This document shows, piece after piece, positions 8,596-17,126 of a stretch of DNA of 64,000 bases. This DNA is from Streptomyces sp. NBC_01306 (lineage in GTDB: Bacteria > Actinomycetota > Actinomycetes > Streptomycetales > Streptomycetaceae): positions 5,585,001 to 5,649,000 of the forward strand of contig NZ_JAPEPC010000001.1 in assembly GCF_026340465.1 (NCBI RefSeq). The letters run 5' to 3'. Position numbers and translations under genes: made by a program. The stretch's first letter is position 1. Every line of letters begins with the position of its first letter. Under the pieces are notes generated by a model. The model searched no databases. It had not been told where the DNA came from and saw only the letters and a list, made by a program, of their open reading frames with translations.

Positions 8596-9462
8596 TCAGT
8601 CCGTGCCGCGCGTCCCGATGACGACCGTGGCGTACCGCTCGGCGCAACTGGCCACCCGCGCGGTCAGCCCGTCCCGGGTGACCGTCCGTACGGCCGCGGG
8701 CGCCTGCCGTTCGCTGGTCTCGAACAGGAGGTGGCCACCCGGTGCCAGCCAGGGCAGCGCGGCCGCGGTCACCCGCCGCAGTACGTCGAGGCCGTCCGCA
8801 CCACCGTCGAGCGCGACGCGCGCCTCGTGCACCCGGGCCTCGGCGGGCAGCAGCTCGATCTCCTCCGTGGGCACGTACGGCACGTTGGCCAGCAGGATGT
8901 CGACGTGCCCGCGCAGCGACCGGGGCAGCGGGCCGTAGAGGTCGCCCTCGTACACCCGGCCCCCCGCGCCGGCGACATTGCGGCGGGCGCAGCGGACCGC
9001 GGCGGGGTCGACATCGGCTGCGTGCAGCTCGGCTCCGTCCAGCGCGGCGGCGAGCGCGGCGCCCAGGGCGCCCGATCCGCAGCACAGGTCGACGACGACG
9101 GCCCCGGGCGGAGCGAGGGCGACGGCCTGCTCGACCAGGAACTCGGTCCGCCGGCGGGGTACGAAGACACCCGCGTCCACAGCGATGCGCAGACCGCAGA
9201 ACTCGGCCCAGCCCAGCACGTGTTCGAGGGGGAGACCCACGACGCGCCGGTCGACCATGGCGGCCAGTTCGGCAGAGTCGCGGGCGGCGGAGACAAGCAG
9301 CTCCGCCTCGTCCTCGGCGAAGACACAGCCCGCGGCCCGGAGCCTGGTGACGACGGCGGAGAGCGGCAGCGGCGATTGAGATGACGGCGGTGACTGAGAT
9401 GGCTGCGGCGATTGAGATGACGGCGGTGAGGGATGCGACAGATGTGACGGTGGGACCGGCAT
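8596..9462 (-). CDS. HemK-like protein N5-glutamine methyltransferase
   Basis: A SAM-dependent methyltransferase of about 288 aa. The SAM-binding core is VVDLCCGSGALGAALA, and LANVPYVPTEEIELLP carries the N-x-P-Y motif of N5-glutamine and adenine-N6 methyltransferases. EHVLGWAEFCGLRI matches the PrmC/HemK N-domain, so a release-factor or other protein-glutamine target is plausible. ATG at 9462 has GAAAGG 5 nt upstream; an earlier start would add 13 residues. The N-terminus carries a Ser/Gln/Pro-rich tract (SQSPQPSQSPPSSQSP) encoded by 36-bp repeats. The true release-factor enzyme is usually beside prfA, so this may be a second family member. Confidence 0.85.
   Translation of the reverse strand: MPVPPSHLSHPSPPSSQSPQPSQSPPSSQSPLPLSAVVTRLRAAGCVFAEDEAELLVSAARDSAELAAMVDRRVVGLPLEHVLGWAEFCGLRIAVDAGVFVPRRRTEFLVEQAVALAPPGAVVVDLCCGSGALGAALAAALDGAELHAADVDPAAVRCARRNVAGAGGRVYEGDLYGPLPRSLRGHVDILLANVPYVPTEEIELLPAEARVHEARVALDGGADGLDVLRRVTAAALPWLAPGGHLLFETSERQAPAAVRTVTRDGLTARVASCAERYATVVIGTRGTD
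9371..9429 (-). repeat. 36-bp period repeat in HemK-like gene
   Basis: A 23-bp block occurs identically at 9371-9393 and 9407-9429 with related sequence between (period 36 bp). It encodes the Ser/Gln/Pro tract at the protein's N-terminus. Confidence 0.85.
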
Positions 9463-9614
9463 GTGAGCCTTTCGGGATACCTGTGGGGCTCCCTCGGTCA
9501 CCTGGGTCAGATGAACCGCACGGCCGTGAGGGGGAGCGCCCGTCCTGCTACAGCGGTAATGGGGCTCACCTCCTCGGTACGGTCCACGGGTCGTGGGGAG
9601 GGCAACAGTACATG

Positions 9615-9668
9615 AGCGGGCGGCGCAGCCGGTGGGCGTACGAGCCGCACCGGTCGCGCCGCCCCGCT
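9615..9668 (-). terminator. alpha-amylase terminator
   Basis: AGCGGG-CGGCGC pairs with GCGCCGCCCCGCT (one bulge), with an inner CCGGTG/CACCGG pairing. It lies within 60 nt after the amylase stop. Confidence 0.65.
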
Positions 9669-9673
9669 GCGGC

Positions 9674-11050
9674 CTACGACGTGGCGGCCGTGTCCAGAGC
9701 GAGTACGCCCTTGGCCGGGACCGTCGCGGTGACCTTGCCGTCGTCGCCGACCGTCACGGTGTTGCCCGCGCAGTTGTCCGGAGACGCCTTGGCGACGTTG
9801 CAGTACGTGCCGCCGGGCAGTGACGTGGTGAACGTCTGCTGGAGGTCGCCGTCCCCGTTGTTGAGGGCGACGTACCCCTTGGCGCCGCGCCCGAAGGCGA
9901 TGGCGCTGCCCTGCGACCACCAGTCGGTCAACGCCGCGTCGCCGACGGCGTTGTGGAACCCGACCATCCCGGTGATCTCGGGGTCCGCGTGCATATTGGT
10001 CCAGCCGTCGCTGCCGCTGGGCGGTCCTGCGTCCTTGTCGGACCACTCGTAACCGGAGAAGACGTTCGGCGAGCCGTAGGGGTGCGCCAGCATGAAGGCG
10101 TTGGCGAGCTTGTAGGTGTCGCCGTCCTTGTAGCTGAGTGTCGACCCGTTGCGCTCGGTGTCCCAGTCGTCGACGAACGTGGTGGCCTTGTCACCGGCCA
10201 GCTTTCCGTCGGCGACGTTCTGCAGGCCGCTGAGGTCGCCGCCCTGGAAGGCGCTCTTGAGGTGGGTGCCGTAGCGGAACTCGTCGACGTCGCCGAGGCC
10301 CGTGTACTCGTCGGGCTGTACGGCCTCGCCGCTGCCGTAGATGACCTCCGAGACCCAGAACCCGGGGTCGGGCATCTTGCTCCTGATGCCCTGCAGGTCG
10401 GCGGCGGCCATGTGCTTCGCCGCGTCGATACGGAATCCGTCGACGCCCATCTTCCGCAGGCCGGTGAGGTAGCCGGCGATGGTGGACCGGACGTAGTCGC
10501 TGCCGGTGTCCAGGTCGGCCAGGCCGACCAGTTCGCAGGTCTGGACGTTCTCGCGATTGGTGTAGTCGGTGATGTCCTGGCGGCAGGTGTGGAAATCCGG
10601 GTCGCTGTAGGTCCCCGGGTAGTTGTACTTGCTGTACTGGGTGCCGCCGGTCCCGGTGCCCGACCCGGCCGACATGTGGTTGATGACCGCGTCGGCGATC
10701 ACCTTGACGCCGGCCGCGTGGCACGCGCTCACCATGCCCTGGAACGCGTCGGCGTCCCCGAGGCGCCCGGCGATCCGGTAACTCACGGGCTGGTACGAGG
10801 TCCACCACTGGGGGCCCGCTATGTGCTCGGTGGCGGGTGACACCTCGACGTACCCGTAACCGGCCGGGCCGAGGGAGTCCGTGCAGATCTTGCCGACGTC
10901 CGCGTACGGGCGCTCGAAGAGGGTTGCGGTGACGGTCCGGTCGCCGGGAGGCGCGGCCTGCGCCTGCTGCGTCTGCAAGGGAGAGAGGGCGAGCAGGCCG
11001 CCGGCGGCCATGACCCCGGCCATGGACGTGCCGATCAGACGGTTGCGCAT
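9674..11050 (-). CDS. secreted alpha-amylase (GH13)
   Basis: An extracellular endo-alpha-1,4-glucanase of 458 aa acting on starch. ATG at 11050 has AAGGAG 9 nt upstream and opens a signal peptide (MRNRLIGTSMAGVMAAGG, cleavage likely after AQA). GH13 regions are visible: VKVIADAVINH (region I), GFRIDAAKH with the catalytic Asp (II), and WVSEVIYG with the acid/base Glu (III). Region IV reads FVDDWDTER where GH13 enzymes normally have Asn-His-Asp; the Asp is kept but Asn and His are replaced. After the C-domain the protein stops without a starch-binding module. A palindromic operator-like site lies 128-152 nt upstream. Confidence 0.93.
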   Translation of the reverse strand: MRNRLIGTSMAGVMAAGGLLALSPLQTQQAQAAPPGDRTVTATLFERPYADVGKICTDSLGPAGYGYVEVSPATEHIAGPQWWTSYQPVSYRIAGRLGDADAFQGMVSACHAAGVKVIADAVINHMSAGSGTGTGGTQYSKYNYPGTYSDPDFHTCRQDITDYTNRENVQTCELVGLADLDTGSDYVRSTIAGYLTGLRKMGVDGFRIDAAKHMAAADLQGIRSKMPDPGFWVSEVIYGSGEAVQPDEYTGLGDVDEFRYGTHLKSAFQGGDLSGLQNVADGKLAGDKATTFVDDWDTERNGSTLSYKDGDTYKLANAFMLAHPYGSPNVFSGYEWSDKDAGPPSGSDGWTNMHADPEITGMVGFHNAVGDAALTDWWSQGSAIAFGRGAKGYVALNNGDGDLQQTFTTSLPGGTYCNVAKASPDNCAGNTVTVGDDGKVTATVPAKGVLALDTAATS

Positions 11051-11177
11051 CGTTTGCGGCTCCTTCGCTGTGCGGGCAGTGCGGTGTCCCGGGGTGGCCG
11101 CGTGCGGTCGACCACCGTGGGGGGAGACGCAGAGGAGCCTGCCGCTAAGGCATGAGCACTTCAAGAGTTTGCGCAAA

Positions 11178-11202
11178 AGTTTCCTGCAAGTTGCAGAAAA
11201 CT
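11178..11202. promoter_or_regulatory. operator-like palindrome upstream of amylase
   Basis: AGTTTCCTGCAA and TTGCAGAAAACT form a 12+1+12 nt palindrome with one mismatch, centred on 11190. A second palindrome TTTGCGCAAA lies beside it (11168-11177), and AAGAGTTT/AAACTCTT (11163-11170, 11198-11205) frame both. Alpha-amylase genes of Streptomyces are repressed by the LacI-family regulator MalR (Reg1). Assigning this site to MalR is inference. Confidence 0.6.
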
Positions 11203-11266
11203 CTTGCCGGTTCATGCTTGCCGATTCATGGAGGAGCTGGTTCTTCCGGGGCGGGCCGCCGCCGGT

Positions 11267-12076
11267 CTAGCGGGCGGCGGGCCGGCTGCTGCGCGGATGC
11301 CGCAGGACGCAGTCGCCGCAGAGGCCGCCGCCCGGGACCCGGTAGTAGAGGCAGCAGTTGTTGCGCAGGAACGCGAAGCCGAGACCCTCCTCGACGATGA
11401 AATCGCCGCAGCCCGCGAGGGGTTCGCTCGCCAGCACGGCGGCCGCCAGTGCGGTGGCCCGCGCCTCGGCTTCGGGGCGCCGGCCGTTCAGTACGCGCAC
11501 CGCCCCGACCAGCGCGGACGCCGCGTTGCCCCGCAGAGTGTGCGGCGAGAGGCCGTACCGGGCCCGCAGGGCCGCGTGGAACGGGCGCAGATGGGCGAGG
11601 TGCACCGCCGCGAGTACGGCGCCGGCCGGGTGGTCCGGCTGCGGTCCCTGCGGCGCGAGTACCGGTACGGGCAGCCACAGTTCGAGCGGACCGTCGTCGG
11701 TGAGGCGGACCCGCAGCCGCTCCGGGGTCAGGTCCGGCAGCCGCCCGGCGAGTACGGCTGTGCCGAGCGCGACCGACCAGAGGCGGGCGGCGAGACCCAG
11801 CTGAAGGGTGGAAGCGGCCACCCGGAGCTGGTCGGTGCCCATCCGCCGGGCGTACAGACGCACATACGCACTGAGCGGGTCGGCCGCGCCGCCACCGTCG
11901 CCGGCGCCGTCCGTTCCGTACAGATCCGACAGCGGCCTGAAACCATCCGGGTCCGGCCTCTCGCCGTACCGGACTGTGAAGTACGCCCCTACGGAGTCCA
12001 GTTGGGCGAGTACGGCGGAGGCTTCAGTCACGGGGTGCACCAGAGGGTTCGACGGCGGTGGTTCGGTTCGAGCCAC
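11267..12076 (-). CDS. FhuF-like (2Fe-2S) protein
   Basis: A 269-aa cytosolic protein related to FhuF-type ferric-siderophore reductases. The C-terminus has the family cluster-binding pattern C-C-x10-C-x2-C (NNCCLYYRVPGGGLCGDCVL) at about residues 240-260. The preceding part is a helical Ala/Leu-rich domain (SAYVRLYARRMGTDQLRVAA), as in this family. It begins 17 nt after the Fpg/Nei-like gene on the same strand, so the two are probably co-transcribed. No siderophore genes are adjacent, so a role in iron release is a family inference. Confidence 0.87.
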   Translation of the reverse strand: MARTEPPPSNPLVHPVTEASAVLAQLDSVGAYFTVRYGERPDPDGFRPLSDLYGTDGAGDGGGAADPLSAYVRLYARRMGTDQLRVAASTLQLGLAARLWSVALGTAVLAGRLPDLTPERLRVRLTDDGPLELWLPVPVLAPQGPQPDHPAGAVLAAVHLAHLRPFHAALRARYGLSPHTLRGNAASALVGAVRVLNGRRPEAEARATALAAAVLASEPLAGCGDFIVEEGLGFAFLRNNCCLYYRVPGGGLCGDCVLRHPRSSRPAAR

Positions 12077-12093
12077 GGTGTCACGGGGCCGGG

Positions 12094-12960
12094 CTATTTC
12101 AGCAGCCGGGACATCCGCCGGTCCGCCAGGATTTTGCCGCCGGTCTGGCAGGTGGGGCAGTACTGCATCGCGGAGTCACTGAAGGACACCTCGCGGATCG
12201 TGTCCCCGCAGACGGGGCAGGGCTCTCCCGCGCGCCCGTGGACACGCAGACCGCTCTTCTTCTCGGCCTTGAGATTGCGCAGGGCCAGCCCGTGCGACCG
12301 TTCGACCGCCTCTCCGAGCGTCGTCCCGATCGCCGTGTGGAGCGCGGCCACCTCCTTCTCGGAGAGTTTGGCGGCCAGCCGGAACGGCGACATCCGGGCC
12401 GCGTGCAGAATCTCGTCCGAGTACGCGTTGCCGATCCCGGCGATCACGCTCTGGTCGCGCAGCACGCCCTTGATCTGGCGGCGCTCGCCCTCCAGCAGGC
12501 CGGTGAAGGCGGCCAGGGTGAAGGAGTCGGCGAGCGGATCGGGCCCCAGGCGCGCGATGCCCGGCACCTCCAGCGGATCCCGGACGACGTAGACCGCCAG
12601 CCGCTTCTGGGTCCCGGCCTCGGTGACGTCGAACCCCGCGCCCTCCGGCTCCTTCAGCCTGACCCGGAGCGCCAGCGGGCCCTTGCCCGGACGGGGCGGT
12701 GCCTCCGGCAGACGGTCGCTCCAGCGGACCCAGCCCGCCCTGGCGAGATGCATGACCAGATGCACTCCGCCGATCCCGAGGTCGAGGAACTTGCCGTGCC
12801 TGGTCACCTGGTCGAACGACTGCCCTTCGAGCGCAGTGAGGGGCGGGTCGTAGGTCTTGAGCGCGTTGATGGCCACCGGATGGACACGGGCGACGGTACG
12901 GCCGACGACGTGCTCACCCAGGAATCGGGTGAGGGACTCGACCTCCGGCAATTCAGGCAT
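12094..12960 (-). CDS. Fpg/Nei-family DNA glycosylase
   Basis: A base-excision-repair DNA glycosylase/AP lyase of 288 aa. It begins MPELPEVESLTRFL: after Met removal Pro2 is the catalytic nucleophile and Glu3 its partner. The helix-two-turn-helix region contains GIGNAYSDEILHAARMSP. The C-terminus has a zinc finger, C-x2-C then C-x2-C (EPCPVCGD and YCPTCQTGGK). The zinc-finger loop ends in GGK rather than the GGR of classical Fpg, which places it among Fpg/Nei-like proteins of uncertain lesion specificity. Upstream gene of a pair with the FhuF-like gene. Confidence 0.93.
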   Translation of the reverse strand: MPELPEVESLTRFLGEHVVGRTVARVHPVAINALKTYDPPLTALEGQSFDQVTRHGKFLDLGIGGVHLVMHLARAGWVRWSDRLPEAPPRPGKGPLALRVRLKEPEGAGFDVTEAGTQKRLAVYVVRDPLEVPGIARLGPDPLADSFTLAAFTGLLEGERRQIKGVLRDQSVIAGIGNAYSDEILHAARMSPFRLAAKLSEKEVAALHTAIGTTLGEAVERSHGLALRNLKAEKKSGLRVHGRAGEPCPVCGDTIREVSFSDSAMQYCPTCQTGGKILADRRMSRLLK

Positions 12961-13087
12961 AACGCCATTCTGCCTCGCATCGACGCGACCGGACCGCCGG
13001 AAGCCGCCGGACCGGTCCGCGCCGGATGCGTCCCTTCGTACGCCGCCGGGGGCAGGCCCGGGGCGGATCGGGCTACCAGGCCCTCGC

Positions 13088-13459
13088 TCAGGCAGCGGGG
13101 ACGCGGTCCAGGAAGCCGTGCACCGTACGGATGCGGCCGTCCTCCGCGAGCGCGATCACATCGAACCCGGCGACGGGCGCCGAGCCGTCGGCGAGGGACA
13201 CCAGTTCCCAGCTGAAGCGGGCGATGCCGTGGTGGCCGTCGACGGTCCCGGTCGGCCGGAACTCGAAGCCGGGGAACTGCTCCCCGGCCGCCGCGATCAC
13301 GGCCGCGATCCCCTCGTGCCCGGTGACATCGGCCAGCGGGTCGGTATAGCTGCCGTCCTCGCTCCAGGCGGCGGCCACGGCCTTGGCGATCTCGTCGGGC
13401 CGCCCGGCGGCGTTCCAAGCCTCGAAGTAACGGGCGACAGCGGTCTCGTGCACAGACAT
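13088..13459 (-). CDS. SnoaL-like / NTF2-fold protein
   Basis: A 123-aa protein of the NTF2-like superfamily, SnoaL-like group. It opens with a helix typical of the fold (VARYFEAWNAAGRPDEIAKAVA). It continues with WSEDGSYTDPLADVTGHEGI and the beta-sheet half (RPTGTVDGHHGIARFSWEL, GFDVIALAEDGRIRTVHGF). Members are small-molecule isomerases, cyclases, hydrolases or mere binding proteins, so no reaction is assigned. It stands alone between the Fpg/Nei gene and a hypothetical gene. Confidence 0.85.
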   Translation of the reverse strand: MSVHETAVARYFEAWNAAGRPDEIAKAVAAAWSEDGSYTDPLADVTGHEGIAAVIAAAGEQFPGFEFRPTGTVDGHHGIARFSWELVSLADGSAPVAGFDVIALAEDGRIRTVHGFLDRVPAA

Positions 13460-13629
13460 GGTGGATCAGCCTCCGGCAGGTCGTACGGGCGACGGTTACC
13501 GAACCCGGGGGGAGTGCGTCCCCGGCCTTCGGATGGCTTCAGCCTGCCGTGCGAGCGCGGAGGGGTCGATTACGTCCGGGGTAATGGTGCCGGTCCGCCG
13601 GGATGCCGGACGGCGGCGACGGGCGTCGT

Positions 13630-13659
13630 GAGCCGCGTCGCGGCGCCGCGACGCGGCTC
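13630..13659. terminator. perfect 30-bp palindrome, likely terminator
   Basis: A fully symmetric 30-bp palindrome centred on GGCGCC. It lies 6 nt beyond the stop of the 13666-14016 gene and about 170 nt upstream of the SnoaL-like gene. Position favours transcription termination. Confidence 0.7.
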
Positions 13660-13665
13660 AGCCCC

Positions 13666-14016
13666 TCACAGCCACCGCTGGGCCGCCTCGACGCTGTCGC
13701 CCCCACTGGTGTTGAACGCGATGGCGGCCTGCGGCGCGTGCTGCCGGACCAGATTCACCGCCTGCTCGAACAGGGGCAGGAGCGGCTCCGGCTTACGGAT
13801 GCCACCCCCGACGACCACGACGTCCCACGCGCGCCCTGCCAGCGCCGCGACCATCGCGGGACCGGCCGACTCGTCGAGCGGGATCAGCGCCATGGACGCA
13901 TCGACGCCGAGCTCACCGAAGCGGGCCAGCTCACCGTCGAGAGCCGCACGAATGCCGTCGGCGTCGATACCGGGCACCACGTGGGGATCAATACCGAGAA
14001 CGAGTACGGAAGCCAT
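13666..14016 (-). CDS. conserved hypothetical protein
   Basis: A 116-aa protein of unknown function with an alternating strand/helix pattern. MASVLVLGIDPHVVPG is followed by a helix (IRAALDGELARFGELG), a second strand (DASMALIPLDES), a third strand ending in Gly (DVVVVGGGIRKPEP), and a Gln/Asn-containing C-terminus. The look is of a small flavodoxin- or Rossmann-like alpha/beta protein, but I do not recognise the family. It is divergent from the amidase gene across about 356 nt and is followed by a perfect palindrome. Confidence 0.75.
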   Translation of the reverse strand: MASVLVLGIDPHVVPGIDADGIRAALDGELARFGELGVDASMALIPLDESAGPAMVAALAGRAWDVVVVGGGIRKPEPLLPLFEQAVNLVRQHAPQAAIAFNTSGGDSVEAAQRWL

Positions 14017-14372
14017 CCGGGCAGCCTACGACGGCCCCCGGCGGCGCTCTCACCGCGAACCCGGTCAGGGGGGGCGGGCGGACCGCGGCGGACCACCGCA
14101 GCACCCGATCTGCCTCCATATCAGGAGCCGCGGTGAATGTTTTCCGACGGAACGGCTCCGGTTCTTCACCCCGTCACTAGAAACTGACAAAGTGACAGAT
14201 CAGATGGCGCCGGGACACCGGGGGCCGTCTCCGCTCAGGAGACCCGACCCACTCCGGTGTGCGTGAGCAGACCCCGAGCGCCATACCCCCACCATCCCCG
14301 GCCTCCGTGGGGCGAAGTGACAGCCGCCCAGCCGAAGGCATTCCGGGGTCAGTTGCACGGAAGGAAACACCC
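14017..14372 (+). promoter_or_regulatory. intergenic region / amidase leader
   Basis: This 356-nt divergent region holds the promoter of the amidase gene. Structures seen: GTCTCC-n5-GGAGAC (14227-14243), and a long-range GACCCCG/CGGGGTC pairing (14270-14276 with 14344-14350) close to the ribosome-binding site GGAAGGA (14359-14365). I looked for the c-di-AMP (ydaO) riboswitch that precedes many Streptomyces cell-wall hydrolase genes and did not see its conserved core. No coding frame is convincing. Confidence 0.4.
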
Positions 14373-16340
14373 TTGCACAAGAGAAAAGGGAAGCGATGGC
14401 TGCCGGCGGCCGTCCTCGGCGGCACCCTGGCCGCAGGAGCCCTCGCTTTCCTGCCTGCCATCGCCCAGGCGGGGAACGAGGACGACGCGAAACAGCCGAG
14501 CACCGCGCAGGCCGACTTCAACGCAGCGGCTGCGGAGTTCAAGGTTCCGGTCTCTGTCCTCCAGGGCGTGGCTCACGAGGAGTCCGGCTGGCAGCAGCAC
14601 ACCGGTTACAGCGACACCGGTGGCTGGGGCCTGATGAACCTCACTGATGTGACACCGGCGATGGTGGCGGACGGTTCGGCCGGCGCATCGGGCCGCTCCG
14701 ACCTCACCTCGTTCACCGACCACCCCGAACTGCACACACTGCAGGCCGCCGCGAAGCTGACCGGCGTTCCGGCCGGACAGCTCCAGCACAACCGGCGGGA
14801 CAACATCCGGGGTGGGGCCGCCCTTCTCGCCTCGTACCAGAAGCAGCTCACCGGCAGTACGTCCGCCGACCCGTCGCAGTGGACCGCGGCGATCGCCAAG
14901 TACAGCCGGATGACGGACCGGAAGGCGGCCACGTCGTACGTTCACGACGTGTTCGCCACCATCGCGTCGGGCGCCAAGCACGACTCCAAGGCCCCCGCCG
15001 GATCGAAGGCGGCGACGGCGGCCACGGCGCCCACCACCGCGGTCACCATGCACGCAGTGCCGTCCGCGAAGCCGGTCACCAGTCAGCTGAGCAAGCTCCG
15101 TCTGAAGGACACCTCGTCGCCGCAGGCCGAATGCCCGCAGTCGATGGACTGCCAGTTCGTCCCGGCGGATCCGTCCAACGGGCAGGTGTCCGACCGCCCC
15201 GCCAACGGCATAAAGATCAACCAGATCATCATCCACACCACGGAGGGGTCGTACGACGACGCGATCAAGACCTTCCAGACCCCGGGCGGCGCCTCGGCGC
15301 AGTACGTGATGCGGTCGTCGGACGGCGCGGTCACGCAGATGGTGGCCGACAAGGACGTCGCGTTCGGTGACGGCAACTACGACAGCAACCTCCACGCGGT
15401 CCAGATCGAGCACGAGGGCTTCTCCGCGCACGGCGCGGACTGGTACACGACGGCGGCCTACGAGCAGACCGCCAAGCTCGTGCGGTACCTGGCCGACCGG
15501 TACGGTATCCCGCTGGACCGGCAGCACATCCTCGGCCACGACAACGTGCCGGGACCGTCGGACGCCACCCTGTCGGGTATGCACTGGGACCCGGCCGACG
15601 GCTGGGACTGGACGCGCTTCATGCAGCTGCTCGGAGCCCCGTTCGACTCCGGCCTCCACGGTGTCGGACCCGTCGGGTCCGCTGTGACGATCACCCCCGG
15701 GTTCAGCAACAACCAGCAGACGTACACCGTCTGCCCGGCGGACGACCCGTCGGGTGCGGTCACCACCTGCACGCCGGTGACCGCGCCGTCGAGCGCCCTG
15801 TTCGTACGGAGCGCACCGAGTGACGACGCCCCGCTGATCCTCGACCCGGTCGTCCACCCGGACCCCGCGGCCAAGGGCGGCACCGACAGCGTCAGCGACT
15901 GGAGCGTCACCGTCCAGGCCGGGCAGCAGTTCGTCGTCGCCGGTCAGCAGGGTGACTGGACGGCGATCTGGTACGACGGCCAGAAGGGCTGGATCCACAA
16001 CCCGGGCGGCAGCAACACCTCACCCGCCCCGGGCGCACGGATCCTCAGTCCGGCCGGTACCGCCGCCGCCCCGGTGTACGGCACGGCGTACCCGGACCCG
16101 TCCGAGTACCCGGCCGGGCTCTCCCCGTCGAAGCAGGCCCCGCTGACGGCGAAGAACTACTCGATCCCGGTCGGCCAGGCCTATGTGGCGGCCCAACCGC
16201 CGGTCGCCGGCCAGGACTTCTTCCCCAAGGGAGGACAGGTGGTCACCGGGGCCAAGCGCTACTACACGGTCCAGTTCAACCACCGGTACATCCTGGTCAA
16301 CGCGGCGGACGTCACGGTGACCCGGACAGTGCGTCACTGA
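14373..16340 (+). CDS. secreted N-acetylmuramoyl-L-alanine amidase, two-domain
   Basis: A secreted peptidoglycan hydrolase of 655 aa. TTG at 14373 is the start: GGAAGGA lies 7 nt upstream and it opens a clean signal peptide (basic HKRKGKRW, hydrophobic core, AQA cleavage near residue 33). Residues about 50-100 resemble a lysozyme-like transglycosylase (VLQGVAHEESGW, GGWGLMNLTDV). Residues about 285-410 are an Amidase_2 domain: zinc ligands are likely H in IIIHTTEG, H in HILGHDNVPGPSD and nearby residues, with VQIEHEGF between. The C-terminal 180 residues contain SH3-like strands (LFVRSAPSDDAPLI, GDWTAIWYDGQKGWIH), likely wall binding. Whether the first domain is catalytic is unclear. Confidence 0.9.
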   Translation: MHKRKGKRWLPAAVLGGTLAAGALAFLPAIAQAGNEDDAKQPSTAQADFNAAAAEFKVPVSVLQGVAHEESGWQQHTGYSDTGGWGLMNLTDVTPAMVADGSAGASGRSDLTSFTDHPELHTLQAAAKLTGVPAGQLQHNRRDNIRGGAALLASYQKQLTGSTSADPSQWTAAIAKYSRMTDRKAATSYVHDVFATIASGAKHDSKAPAGSKAATAATAPTTAVTMHAVPSAKPVTSQLSKLRLKDTSSPQAECPQSMDCQFVPADPSNGQVSDRPANGIKINQIIIHTTEGSYDDAIKTFQTPGGASAQYVMRSSDGAVTQMVADKDVAFGDGNYDSNLHAVQIEHEGFSAHGADWYTTAAYEQTAKLVRYLADRYGIPLDRQHILGHDNVPGPSDATLSGMHWDPADGWDWTRFMQLLGAPFDSGLHGVGPVGSAVTITPGFSNNQQTYTVCPADDPSGAVTTCTPVTAPSSALFVRSAPSDDAPLILDPVVHPDPAAKGGTDSVSDWSVTVQAGQQFVVAGQQGDWTAIWYDGQKGWIHNPGGSNTSPAPGARILSPAGTAAAPVYGTAYPDPSEYPAGLSPSKQAPLTAKNYSIPVGQAYVAAQPPVAGQDFFPKGGQVVTGAKRYYTVQFNHRYILVNAADVTVTRTVRH

Positions 16341-16374
16341 CGGACGAAGGCGAAGGCCACCGCGACGGGTGGCG

Positions 16375-16419
16375 CGGGCGCGGTTCCCGGGGGCCCAACA
16401 CCCCTGGGAGCCGCGCCCG
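16375..16419. terminator. bidirectional terminator
   Basis: A 19-bp stem with two G.T pairs and a 7-nt loop, between the convergent amidase and citB-like genes. Confidence 0.8.
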
Positions 16420-16445
16420 TTGGGTGTTCCGGGGCCGTTTGCCGC

Positions 16446-17117
16446 TCACGGAATCCGGTACTCCTGCTCGGGGCGCCCGGTCGTCCCGTAGCGCAGTTTC
16501 ATCTTCAGGAGACCGCTGGTGACCAGCCCCGCGAGGTAGCGCTGCGCGGTGGCGCGCGAGACGCCGATGAGGGCACCGACCTCGCCCGCCGACAGCGGGG
16601 ACGCCGAACCCCGTACAGCCGAGAGCACCGCGTCGCCGGTCACCGTGCGGGCGCCGGGATGCCGGGCCGTACGGGTGGCCGGCGGGCTCCGCAGTGCCGC
16701 GTACGCGCTCTCGACCGTGCCCTGGTCGACGATCTCCGCGTCGGTCAGCTGGCGGAAGCGGGCGTAACCGCGCAGCTTCTCGGCCAGCAGTTCCGGCGTG
16801 AACGGCTTGACCAGATAGGCCAGTGCACCGGCCGACACCGCCCGCCGCACCATCGTTCCCTCGGCGGCCGCGCTCAGTACGAAGGCATCGCAGGCCAGGC
16901 CGCGCAGCAGGTCGATCCCGGAACCGTCGGGCAGATAGAGGTCGATCAGCGCCAGGTCCACCGGGGCATCGTCGGCGGCCCGCAGCGCGGCACCGGCGGA
17001 GTTCGCCGTGGCGACGGCCCGGAATCCGGGTACGCCGTCCACGAGCGACGCATGGATCCCGGCAACCCGGAAGTCGTCGTCGACGACCAGCACGGAAAAC
17101 GGCTCACGTTCGGTCAT
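16446..17117 (-). CDS. CitB/DcuR-family response regulator
   Basis: A response regulator of 223 aa. The receiver domain (about 1-120) has the DDD acidic triad at 13-15 and the phospho-acceptor Asp59 (LALIDLYLPDGSG). YLVKPF carries the conserved Lys. The C-terminus is a helix-turn-helix of the CitB/DcuR type (LSAGEVGALIGVSRATAQRY). It starts 9 nt after the kinase stop, so they form one operon. The adjacent divergent GntP permease is the likely target; CitAB/DcuSR systems sense carboxylates and control their uptake. That link is inference. Confidence 0.95.
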   Translation of the reverse strand: MTEREPFSVLVVDDDFRVAGIHASLVDGVPGFRAVATANSAGAALRAADDAPVDLALIDLYLPDGSGIDLLRGLACDAFVLSAAAEGTMVRRAVSAGALAYLVKPFTPELLAEKLRGYARFRQLTDAEIVDQGTVESAYAALRSPPATRTARHPGARTVTGDAVLSAVRGSASPLSAGEVGALIGVSRATAQRYLAGLVTSGLLKMKLRYGTTGRPEQEYRIP

Positions 17118-17126
17118 CGGCCTGCC

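Noticed and set aside
14017..14372. c-di-AMP (ydaO) riboswitch before the amidase gene
   Set aside because: The conserved core typical of Streptomyces cell-wall hydrolase leaders is not visible; only generic hairpins are.
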